Assembly: GCF_028389875.1 (NCBI RefSeq)
Contig: NC_084678.1
Coordinates: forward strand, 15,158,899-15,222,898
DNA from: Rhea pennata
Lineage: Eukaryota; Chordata; Aves; Rheiformes; Rheidae
Direction of reading: 5' to 3'
DNA length: 64,000 nt
The first letter of the stretch is position 1; each line of letters starts with the position of its first letter. Shown in pieces: positions 23,859 to 35,800 of the stretch. Position numbers and translations under genes: made by a program. The notes beneath the pieces were generated by a model. The model made no database searches, had not been told where the DNA came from, and saw nothing but the letters and a program-made list of their open reading frames with translations.

Positions 23859-26800
23859 GTAAGTCGAGCCGCTTCTGGTGGAAGAACTTGTGCCCGAATC
23901 TGTTGGCTTTGCTGGTGGGAGGGAAACCTGGACCATCTGTGTTGGCTCCGAATAGACAGCGTTGAGAAATTTCACAAGAGATACTCCCAAGTCTTTTGTT
24001 CTAAATAACAGACGAGATGAAAATCAGAGAGAAGCAGCAGCTGCTTGGAAGGTTTTGATTATTTTTCACCCCTTCCAGTTATTTACAGGCAGGAATGATT
24101 TTGACAAGTGCTGAAATGTTCCTGTTAGAGCCACCCTGCAGACCTGGAGGTACCTTCCACTCCAGCGCAGGTGTCGGCATGGGAGAACCCTCGAACGCAA
24201 GCAAATAATAGCATGATATTTGCTTCTGTGTCTGGCAAACAACCACGAGGTTCATGCCAGCCTGCCCTCCTAGGGATGTTGCCCTGCTAGTACCACAGCA
24301 TGAGAAGGACGTTCACTGGAACATCTCAGTACTGCTGTAGCGTAAAGGATAGTGAAGCTTTACCAAAAAATAAGCTCAGTTCATTCCACTATTCTGTATG
24401 GCTGATCGTTTAACGATTGCCAAGCATTTGTAGCACGCTTAGGTAAAATAGTCAATGATCTTTCCACAGCAGGGAAGCAAAATAAGTCCCGGGGCTGCAG
24501 CGTTTAGTATAGATGTTGCTTATCGCTGTTGGTGGTGAGACGACACAAGCTCATCACGCCGACAGTCAGTGTTTGTTTGCAGGGTCACGTGCGTCCCTGG
24601 TAAATAGCTAAATAGTAACTACATAACCATGTTTTTCTACTCAATGAGTTTTTCAACGGGACAAAACAAAAAAACCTTGTCGGAGCTTTGGCGAACCGTA
24701 GTTGGCTCCCCTTCCTCCGCCACCCCTCCTGGCAAAGCGGGCGTTCGGCCTCCGCCACCCCTGCGCCCGTCCGCGTGGCCGCGGGCGCACGTGCACAGCG
24801 TTGTCCGGTTTGGTGCTGTTTATAACCGCAAGCCATCCTAGAAGACGCTCTTCCCCGCAGTCATATTTGCACGCCTTTAGCTGAAGTCAGAGGTATCACC
24901 GCTCCGTGCTGGCGGCGCCTCCCCTGAAATGCTGCTGTTTCTCTAAAATTGCTTTTCTTTTTCCCCCCCTTTTCAGCTGTTTTCTACACTGCTGCAATCC
25001 TTGGGCCTGCAGCGGGTTATCTGGTAGGAGGAATGTTTCTAAATATTTATACTGAAATTGGCAGAGAGTAAGTCGCTAAAAAATAATCTTGTTCCTTTTC
25101 CTTTGTGCTATATGTTTCCTTTGGGGTCAGAAAATCTGGAGGATGGCTAGGTGGAAGTGTGCCCATCGTGCTCAGCGGTGTTTCTCCCGGCAGAGTGTGA
25201 GCGGACCGTGGTGGGGGGTGGGTTGAAGCTCAAATGGTGTCGCTGGAAGAAAATTGCTCACTAACCTGTCAGCCTAAATCCATCCTTACGCTGTACTGCT
25301 TGGTCTAATTGGGCTGTGAGCAGCAGGTGAATTTTTTGAATGAATTCCCTAATTTGACAACACTGCCAACTGTGCCACTCTTCCTGCCCATGATTCAGCC
25401 ACACCACCTATTCCCTCCTTGTAGGATTTTTAATTTATTGTTTTCTCCTGTTATCTTGCCATCCCTTTGGCAAATGAAAGGGTTGACAAGGGGGAGTGGG
25501 TCTCCAGGTGCTTCTTCTGGGGGAAGGAATGGGTGATCTGCCAGGCTTTCTCCCAAAGGATGGGTCTGGGATTGAATGACGATCAGAGCAAGCCCCAAAG
25601 TACAAATGAAATTTGAAGAGGTGAATGTGCAAACTAGAGATTAAAGAAGAGTTAACTAATGTCATTTCAGAGCAGTCACTTGCTAAATCTTGTGGTCTCC
25701 AGTAAGATAGACCCTGCTGGGGTGCAGAGGCAGTGGTGGTTGGCCATGCCAGTCTAGATTTTGGGAGCTTTAGGTTTCTACTAGGGAACTTTTTTCTGCC
25801 ACCTCCCTTTAATGTTACTCGGGCAAAACACCAACATAGACGGATTCTCAGCATCCAGCTGAAATCCAGAATTATCTCTGTGGAGCTGGGTCTTGGCCTC
25901 GGTTCCTCATGCCCCGGGCGTGCTGTGGCAAAGCCACCGACACTGGAGGTCTGCTGGGGTGGGCACGTGGAAGGGGTGAAGGGCATGGGGCTGGGGCTGC
26001 CTTGCGCAGAGTGCAGATCTCCTTCGCTGGCTCCCCCACGCTCCTCTCGACCTCTGCCAGGTTTAGCAAGAGGAGAGCCGAGCTGTTTCCAACCACCACC
26101 TTTCTCCCTTCTGTCCTTTTCTTGTTGTGATTCTTACAGGATCGACATCACCCCAGAAAACACGCTCTGGGTGGGGGCATGGTGGATCGGCTTCCTTGGG
26201 GCAGGAGCAGCCTCCCTGCTCATCTCCATCCCCATACTGGGTTACCCTCACCGCCTCCCAGGTACGTCTGCCACGAAATGCGGGGTCGCAAGGGGAGAGA
26301 GTTGGGTTTTTGTGATCCCTTTCAGCCAGTTCAGGCTGCTGTGGTTGAGCAGCTGTCAGCTGCTGGGTCCCTCTGGACAGTCAGATCTGATGAGGCTGTA
26401 AATGAGACCTTGCAAATTAGTTCCTTTACACTGGCGTGGGAAGAGGGATCTGTCACTAGAACTTAATTTCCCCAAGGCGGTGCAATGCGTCCTTGTTTGT
26501 TTGAGATTTGCCTTCTGCCCGTGCCCCCGTGTTCTCATCCTCACATTCGGACTCGCGTGCCATATGTGCTTGTGCAAACAGGGAGAGGGAGCAGGATTCA
26601 TTTTCCCTGTAGGCTTTGCCCTTCATGAGCATCTCTGGTCTCACGTCTGCCAGTGCGATGCCTCCCCTTGCTTTGCCCCCTCAGTTTACTTTGCTTCGCT
26701 CCCGTCTCCCTCCCTTCTTCCATTTGGTGGTACGCCCAGCTTGTGTGTTGGACACGGGGCAAAGGGGGCGGAAGCAATAGGCGGAGGAAGAGGTTGTGGT

Positions 26801-29800
26801 GTTTTAAAGTGTAATTCATACACTGATTTCCCACCTTCAGCTTTCCGGTCACTTTATTCCCCGCTCTTCTGGTGTTTTGTCCCATTAATAAGAGAGATTG
26901 CAGAGAGGGGGGAGAATTCCTTGAGACCGGTCTGTTGTGGAGCGCAGAGATCTGCAGCGGGCATTAGGTGTCACGGGCGGAGGATCGGGCACTCCTTGCT
27001 GATTGCTGGGAAGGAGAGAGAGTGCAGGCATAGAAATGCCTGGAGGAAAGCACTAGTTGGAAGAAACAGCCCCCTCTGGCAAGGAAACGCTGCTGAGCAG
27101 TAACCGAGCAGCGGAGTCAGGTTGGCCGGCAGAGGATGTTGTGTTGCGTCTTCCCCCTGTGAATTCACCGCTTGCGCAGCATCCGCATCCCGTTTCTCAC
27201 ATGCTCTTTGTGCCTTTCTGCCTCTGGTTTTCAGGATCCCAGCGCTATATCGTTATGAGGGTGTCGGAGGCCCATCAGCTGAAGGACGGGAGCCACAAAA
27301 AAGCATCAGATCCTGACTTTGGCAAAACAGTCAAAGATCTGCCCCGGTGAGAAGACCGTCCCATGCATGAGGTTCAGGGAACTCCCCCATAATCGAGAGG
27401 AATGGCCCCAAATTTAGCTTGCTTTCTACAATGCTAGTTAAAATATTTTGCCCATCTGCAAACACAGTGATGACACTTTCCTGTAAAGGAGTTTGCAAAG
27501 AGCCTGATCCGATCATTTGCCAGAGGCTTTCAGCTCGTTTCAAATAAATGGCATTCACCTCCTTGCAGCTCAAAACTGGGCAAAGTGGCTTAAATAGAAA
27601 TTCTGGCTGGAGATTGCGAGGGAGACTAGGGAACAAAAGGCAGGCTTGTCTAGCGTTCTCAGAAGCTCATTTCCCCATGTGAAGAAGAATCACCTGCAGT
27701 CATACGCAACACACTAAGTTTTTATAGTGTGGCTTAGAGCCAATCTTTAAGTGATATTATGTTCACAGACATTGCCGTTTAATTCTCTCCTCAGCAGTGT
27801 TATTTCTTCCTGTCTGCTCGTGTCTGGCCTCACCTGGCACAGTTGGGTGTTGTCCAACGTCTCCTCTTCTCTGTCTCCTCTGAGCTTTTCTTTCTTTTCT
27901 CTTATTTTTGTCTCCTCTTAGATCCCTACTTTGTCCTTTTAATGAGAAAAGAAAGGGGAACAAAGATGAAAATGAGTCTTATCTTCATTTCAAATTCATG
28001 AAGCGAGATATTCTTGACTGTAGCTTTTGGTTCCCTTTCTGTTTTATTCTTGGCTTCCTTTTTTTGTTTTTCCATCTTCCAGGCACCTTTGATGTGTTTT
28101 TTCCTCTCGTATCTCCTTCAGAGCGGTGATGCAGCAGCACGCTGGATCGCAGGGCTGCCGCCTGGCTGTGCGGTGTGTGCAAGCACGCTTGCGCCAAATT
28201 CAGTTTAGTACCAAGTGTCTTAAAGGAATCCTAGAGCATTGGGTAGAAACAAGCAAGCGGCCAAACTAAAATGCAGTCTTTTAACCTAGGAACACTTGCC
28301 ATGGATCTTTGAAGTCTTTTATGGTTTTTTGTTTGGCTGGTCAGTTTTTTGGTGAGTAGTATTTAAGCGGAGGGTGGGGAGATGCTTCTCTGTGTACAGC
28401 CTGGTGTTAACTGAATGTGTAAGACGTGGACGTGGAGACAGACTTTGTGTCACCTGGGTATCATTTCCTTTTGGAAGGCAAATTGGCCATCAGTTAGAGG
28501 ATTTTTTCTTTCTGTACCTCTCCCAGGACTATTCTTAAAGGGAAGAACTTGCCTCTCTGTGTGACAGCTGCACAACGCAAACATTAAACATTACCAAATC
28601 TTGTGCAGCTGCCAGCAATTATATTTGAACGTTAGATGTAGTATTTGCTTTTGTTTTGGCAAAGGAGGACTGAAACAAGTGCTCAAAAGAGTATTTTTCA
28701 GCGTTAGTCAATCCTTATTGTGCCAAAGCAACTTCTGTCATAGTAAGGAATAGCTTGAAGTTGCAGAAGACTTTGTAGGCAGTTTACCAGGGTTTAAGGC
28801 AGTTTTACGAAGAATATTACATTAAACAGATTTCAGTATTGTTATTAAATGGCATTCTTGACTGGATGCCATTTTCTGAGGTCACGACTTATTCTCTACA
28901 CGGAAATTAAATTCAAAACCTGCATTTAAATAATGATAAGTTTATGACTAAAACCAACACAAGCAGGGTAGCTAAAATGGCTGAAATGCAGTGCTTTCGG
29001 CTTTCCTGGCCTCACTTGAACAAAGCTCTCACTGATTCTTGGGACTGCGTCTGAGCGAAAGGTGCGGAGTTAGCTCATCCTTCGGGAGCATCCCAAAGCA
29101 TCGCTCCCGAGCAACGAGCACCTAAAGGTGGGCAACTCCACTTATTATCAAACAAACAAATCTGATCAGTCCAGATCTTAACGTGTTTTTTGTTGTTTTA
29201 AAACCTCATAAAAGTCTCCTCTTTTGAAAGCACAAACTTAACAGACTTCTGTGTTTCCTGGTTTTGATTAGAAAAGGGAAGTGCCTTAAAGGGATGCTGT
29301 TCCAGAAACATGCATTAAAGAAGAGGTGACATCTGTGAGCACAGCACTGGTGTTCATGTGGACCCAAGCAGAGAACAAGGACAAAAGACATCATTGCTTT
29401 TCTGTCAATAAGAGATCAGATGCTACATGTTTTCTCACATTACAGACATTAAGAGTCCCACAGAAGATAAGAAGAAATACTGTTGGAATAAAATACTGCT
29501 CCATGCTGTCAGGTCCCCTCTAAGAGAGCAGGCATTGGGAGCGCTGTGAATACAGCAATTTGTTAAGCAACTAGCAGGAGCTTACAGGAGCACAGCCCAT
29601 ACAGCTTTCCTGACGAGATTTCAGTCTTAATTCTTGGGTTAAAAGGGTCTGGTAAAATAGCATTTTCATTTATCTGATTCTATCTGCACACTTTTTATTT
29701 ATTGCGTGCTTCACTCTGGTTGTTCACGTGAAATATCCCCAGATGTTGGCGCGGGGGATTCGAATAGAGTGCACGTATCGCTGTGCCAAGGCAGGATGGG

Positions 29801-32800
29801 AAGGCTGTGTCCTAACTAGATTTCTGAGAACCACTTCATGAGTAAAGAGCACCTCGGTGTACCTATGTGAGTAAAGACTTACAGGATCAGACCTCTTCTA
29901 CGTAGCAGGATCCCTCTCTTGGCAGTGCTGAGCTTCCTGAAATTCCATGGGGTGCAAGGATGGAGGGCATTCAAGACTTCAGAAGAGTTAGGCAGTTTCT
30001 AGGCATGATTAAAATCCTGCTGATAACAATGAAAAGATCTGTGTTGACTTTGTTAAGCTTTTATATGCAGCAGTAACTCACAGCTACGCCTACGGTCTGC
30101 AAACAATAGACAAGATGAAGTAGTCCTTAATCCTAGTGCTGAAAAGAGTTCCTCTGCGTTTCCTGCCTGCAAGTCTAGGCCGTAGACTTTGGCCAACGGG
30201 CTCAAAGTCACACCTAGTGCCCTGAAGTAAATTCCCCCTTTTCCCTTGAACTGTGAAAGGGTGGAAGTGTTCGTACAATGTATACATCAGCCAAGAGTGC
30301 CAAAAAACGTGTTTTCTAGCTAAGAGATCAGGCTTTATGCTTGCAAGTAAAGCACAGTTGAAAAGGTTGGTCCTGGAGAGCTGTTCTGTAAATTAAACTA
30401 TTTCTAACAGCTAGACAGTGGTTATTATAAAGCCCCCTGAAATCGAGGTGTAAGAATGTGTGGTATTTCTGTCGTTCACCTTCTTTATCCTTTTGCTGAA
30501 ATGAACTTGTCCACTTCACATTAGTAACACTGCTGCAGAGCGAGCCGCGTTGCTCCATTTTCCGAAGCAGGACATTTTGTTGCAATGCTCAGCGCGCTTG
30601 TGGAAAACTTGGGGAAAGTTACGTGGCAGCATTTCAAGCTAGTTACAAAACAATCCCCGCAAAGCAGTGAAAACCCTCTTAGTCCAATATCCGAGAGAGT
30701 GGAAGATAATTGAGACCATCCCGCCCGCCTAAGGGGGTTTCTGTGTCTCCAGGAGGGAATCATTTCTGGATCATCTTTCTGCATCATCTTTCTGCATATA
30801 AATGACACACAGCAATTTTTCAGGAATAGCTATGTCTCTATTAAATTCCTGTGGGTCAAAAAGAAAATGTATTTGCTCAACTTACACATTAATCCTAAAG
30901 TAAAACTGCCTAGGTTGTGGGAGAAGGATTACTTTTTGTTTTCAGTGGGGTATAAGGTGTCTTGAAGGTGCTTCCTCCATATGGAAAGGTTGGCTTGGTA
31001 TTTCCCATAAGTTGCAAAACACCCGTGGTTAAAAGAGGTTGTTACTCTCAGGAGTACCTGGGCACATATGAGTAACGTGCATACATAAATATGAAGCACA
31101 ACTTCATTCTCTGGTCTTGGAGACAGGCTTGGAATCAAAATGTGCCACAGAGGTTCAATTCCCATATATTTATCCTTGCCAGGTCAGTGCTGCTGCTTCT
31201 AAAGAATCCCACCTTCATCTTCCTCTGCTTAGCGGGAGCCACCGAAGCCACCCTCATTGCTGGCATGTCCACATTTGGACCCAAGTTCCTGGAGTCTCAG
31301 TTTAGCTTAAGTGCCTCTGAAGCTGCTACCTTTTTCGGTATGGAAAACGTTTTTCTGCAATATTCTTCTTTAGTGTGTGTGCAAACACGAGAGCGGTCAC
31401 CCATTTCGAGTGGAAGCAAACACACCTTGCAGCTCGTTCACGGTTGGGTTGTTATTTTCCGCTCCTACCTGTTCAGGATCATTTCCCACCAGCACACCTG
31501 TACCAAGTGCATTTTCAGAGCTGTGTCTACTGTCATTAGCAAGAAACACATTGCCTCTGTAGCCATCTGCGACCCTCCGACGGAAGGCAAAATAACCTGT
31601 AGCCTATTCCTGCTTATGCATTACCAGGAATCGTTGTTGATAGCCTCTAATGAGGCCAGTCTGAATTGTGGAACGTATCTAACTGTCGCATGCAAGTTGA
31701 ATCTGGATTGGTTGGGTCTAATAAATGCTGTTACTCATGATATGCTCCTTGAACAGCCAGTTTTTAGAGCTCTGGGTAGGAAGCGTTGCCTTGCCAAGTT
31801 CATGGCCTGTTATCTGAGCTGCTACAGAGGATCAGCTACCGTTGCTTTCTTTGTAGCAAAATCCACCCAACTCTCACCAAGGAGCAGCCCAAGGGTTGTT
31901 GTCGTGCAGAAACGCTGCAGTTAATATATGCAGACACACAGAAATTCCTTGCTGGCATTTCTAAATTTTTTTTGTCTGTGGCTTTTCTTTTTTCAGGTTA
32001 TCTTGTCGTGCCGGCTGGAGGGGGAGGCACATTCCTGGGAGGATTTCTTGTGAATAAATTTAAACTTCGCTGCTCAGGAATCATCAAATTGTGTTTACTT
32101 TGCACAGTGTCGAGTCTGCTGGCTATTTTCATCTTTTTTATTCACTGTCCTAACATGCCTATGGCAGGAGTAACCCAGATGTATGGGGGAAGGTAATAAT
32201 AATCCTATATGTCTTGTACTGTGTAGCCCTTGTCAGAAAATAAGGATAACTCCAAATACAGGTGCTAGTGTTATTCCTGTGTTATCATGTGGGTGATAGA
32301 AGATAACGTCCAGTGTGACTGCATGGTGACACTGCAGTGTCACAAGCAGACATTGAGGGTGAGAGCCGTGTCCCCAGAATACAGATGTCAAAATTTCTGC
32401 AATTAACCTGTGTTTATGGAACAGGCTCCTTCTGTAGGCTGGGAAATACCAGCACTGCCAGAGCACGATTTACACCGCTGTTCAGGTGACCTCACGATGT
32501 CCCCAGCTGTCTTCAGCAGCTATGAAAATAGCAGAGGTCACTGGTTTGGACTGCAGATGGGAATCTCCTGTCCAAACAGGTTTCTCCCTTTGAGCTGGTC
32601 TTTTAAATCCCCTTTGTAGCTGCAGGAAACTGGCACTTCCAGGACATGATTCTTGTTTCACGTTTAAGATCAGGGAAGATGAAACCCTTCCCCAGCCAAG
32701 TGTTGTGCTTGGGCTGTGCCCTCTGGGGTGGCCCTGCGTTTGCATCTCCTATCGTCCCCCCTTCTCGTCTGGTTCTACCCTGTTTCCTCCTGGGTAAAAA

Positions 32801-35800
32801 AGCTGCTTGAGGCCGGACTGCTCCTGTGTTTCTCCAGCGCTTTGCCGGGAGGCCGCCTCAACCTGTCGGCGGCGTGCAACGCGGAGTGCGGCTGCCCGCG
32901 GGAGACCTACAGCCCCGTCTGCGGGAGCGATGGCGTTATGTATTACTCTCCCTGCCACGCAGGATGCAAAGCCTCCAGAAAGCTCAAGAGCGGCAAGAAG
33001 GTACGTCTGCAAGCGCTGTGCATTAGCAAGGCGTCGGCACGGGCTCTGTAGAGTGTTTTGGCTGGTCTGCAAACACCTGTACAGATTTGAGCATCGCATC
33101 AAGCCAGTGGAAAAGGCAGAGATGGCTCAGGGAAGGTGGGGGCACACCTGAGAGGCAGGTGCCACCTAGGAGGATAGTAGAAGGTCCCCGGAGGTCTGGG
33201 AGGGCAGTGGTGACATCCAAGGGCTGGCCAGTGAAGTCCATTTCTCTTATGTAATAAGCTCTGTTGGCAACAGAGGCGTATGAGGGATGCAGCCTGATTT
33301 CTGGTTCTCTCTGCTTCAGTAGCAAAATCAGTGGGGTTTCCACCCTCCCTGAAATTTTGTGTTTCCAGCCCGGTTGTGACCATCACAGGGCTCTCCCTGA
33401 CAAACTGACCGTGAGCATTCGTTCCCCAGGTCTATGGTGAGTGCAGCTGCGTTGCCGAGAGCCACCGCTCCAGCCCCGGCGAGGCTGAGCTGGGGAAATG
33501 CACCTCCTCTTGTGCAAAGAGGCCCCTGCTCCTCCTCTTCATGTTTGTCGTGATCCTCTTCACCTTCCTAAGCAGTATTCCCGCTCTGACAGCAACTCTG
33601 CGGTAAGCACGGGACCGCTGCTTCGTGCACGCAGGAAACCCAGAAAATCCCCAGCTCCGCTTTACCCAGCTGGCTGTGGAGGGTGCGATGAAAACAACCT
33701 GCTGCAGTCTAGCTGGGAAGGCAAATAGGAGCGCCTGGGGCTCTGTCCTCCGCTCGCAGCGAAGCCGTTAGCCGTGAGGCACCCGGGCGCTCCCCCGGAT
33801 CGCGGCGGTGGAGTCGGACGTCGCCCTGGGCAGAACCTGGGGCCGAGCCACCACCGAGCGTGGTGCTGGTGCGCGGATGGAGGTGCTGGGCAGCGTTTTC
33901 CAACGATCCCTTTCTTTTTTTTTTTTTTTTTTTTTTTGTTCCTTAGGTGTGTCTCCGACAGGCAAAGGTCGTTTGCGCTCGGGATCCAGTGGATTGTAGT
34001 ACGAACTCTAGGTAGAGTACAAAGTGAATTTGTGCACATAGATACGGTCTGTTGGTTTGGTGGAGGTCGTCTGACACTGTTATCTAAGAAAGATGTCGGG
34101 TTGGAAAGGAGGGGGGTAAGACATATGATGCCCTCCTTTCAGACGAGGGTCTTTTCTCTTGCCTGTACACGCTCATAAAAAAGTAATTCTCTTTGCAAAC
34201 AGTTTGCAAACTGAAGTAGAGAGCTGAACACAGCAAACAGATCAGTCCTTATGAACAGCTCACACAGCCCTGGGGCAACATAACAGAAACGGTCACGCAG
34301 GCGGGGGATTCAGATGTGTAGGTGCTTTTAGATACTAAAGGTTCCTTTGAGTTGGTCTGCTCCTTCTGTCGTCTTTGCAAGGAGCTATCTCTTGAATCCT
34401 CCAGTTGGGTGGTCGGATGAAAATGAAGAATTTAATAACACTTCTCAGAAAGGGTAAAGGCAAAAGAGGATCTTTGTAATGTGCCCATATTTTAGGAACA
34501 GAAGAAGCAGAGGTGTTGAAGTATGTTTTTCAACCCTTGTGCGATCTATAGGTCAGAATGGTCAGAGGTTTCACTGGACTGTGTGTTCTTAAAACTCGGT
34601 GTGTTTTGGGTACCGTTTTGTTCCGGGTTCTTTGGAAAATCACAGCCCTACAGACTGCAGGTTGTTTGCTGAATCCCAGCAGCAGCAGAGCCTGGTGCGC
34701 GCTGCAAGGCTGGTAGAGAGGTGCTCTGTAACCTGAAGGTCCCTTCTCTCCCCGCAGGAGGCATTCCCGGCCCCATCGCCTTTGGGTCGATGATTGATAA
34801 ATCGTGCCTCCTTTGGCAGGACCAGTGCGGTGAACAAGGTTCTTGCTACGTTTACCAGAACTCAGCCATGAGCCAGTACACCCTGATTGCTGGACTCGTC
34901 TACAAGGTGATGCCAGTTGTTTCGTTTTCTGGTAAAATGAACAGTACTGTAGGAGGCAGGATTTTGCACAGAGAGGATTTTGCAGAATTGTGTTGTGTGG
35001 ATCTGCCCATAACACAAATTATACTGTAATTCAGGAAATGTTCTTACGAAAGGCAAAGCTCCATTTGCTTCTTGCTATGTAATGGTGCTTCAGGCACCAT
35101 CATTCTCTTATATGTTCATTATTTTCTAGGCTTACAGTTTTTGTTGCAGCATATGAAAAATCTGTTCTTCTCCTAACAATTACTAAAGTGACCTTTACTA
35201 GAAATGGAGTTAAATACATGACTGCAGTATCAGTGAGAGTGAGAGAGGTCATTATGGGCAAGCTGTAAATAACCATTCCCCGATCACTGCTAGAAAATAT
35301 GAGAGCTTAGCTGGTGTTTCATATTTATTATCTCAAAAGCATCATTTTAACTGCTCCCAAACAAGCACTTGGCTTACAGAGTAGGATTTAGCAATTGCTG
35401 TCATAAAGAGCTGTCATAAAATCCTTTGAGAAAAGAACTCTGATAGTGTCGATCCGCACTGCGCTGTGCTCCGGGTGTTTGTGCCTGAGCAGCCTGACAG
35501 AGTCTCAGTGTCTCGTAGCTGTGGACCCCAATAACTTCAGATGTTTGCCATATCTGGCCCTGCTCCCTGGCTTAGCCTTCACCCTTATCTCCTCCTGAAA
35601 ACCTTGTCAGCAAATCTCATCCCACAAGTGAGTAGTCACCTCTGGACAAATTCCCACTCTCGACTTGGAATTGCCCACTGGTGCCGAAAATGCCAGACCT
35701 GCCCTCATGAATTTGGAGACCTCTGGTTTCCATCCCAGGCAACTGCTTGGCTTGTGTTGAGTCCCGGGGCCAAGTAGGACAGCAATGGGGTTTCCCTCGT

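Noticed and set aside
26402-27103. 233-codon open frame in SLCO4A1 intron 4
   Set aside because: Flanked by proven coding exons in different frames, no similarity recognised, and the intron joins cleanly without it.
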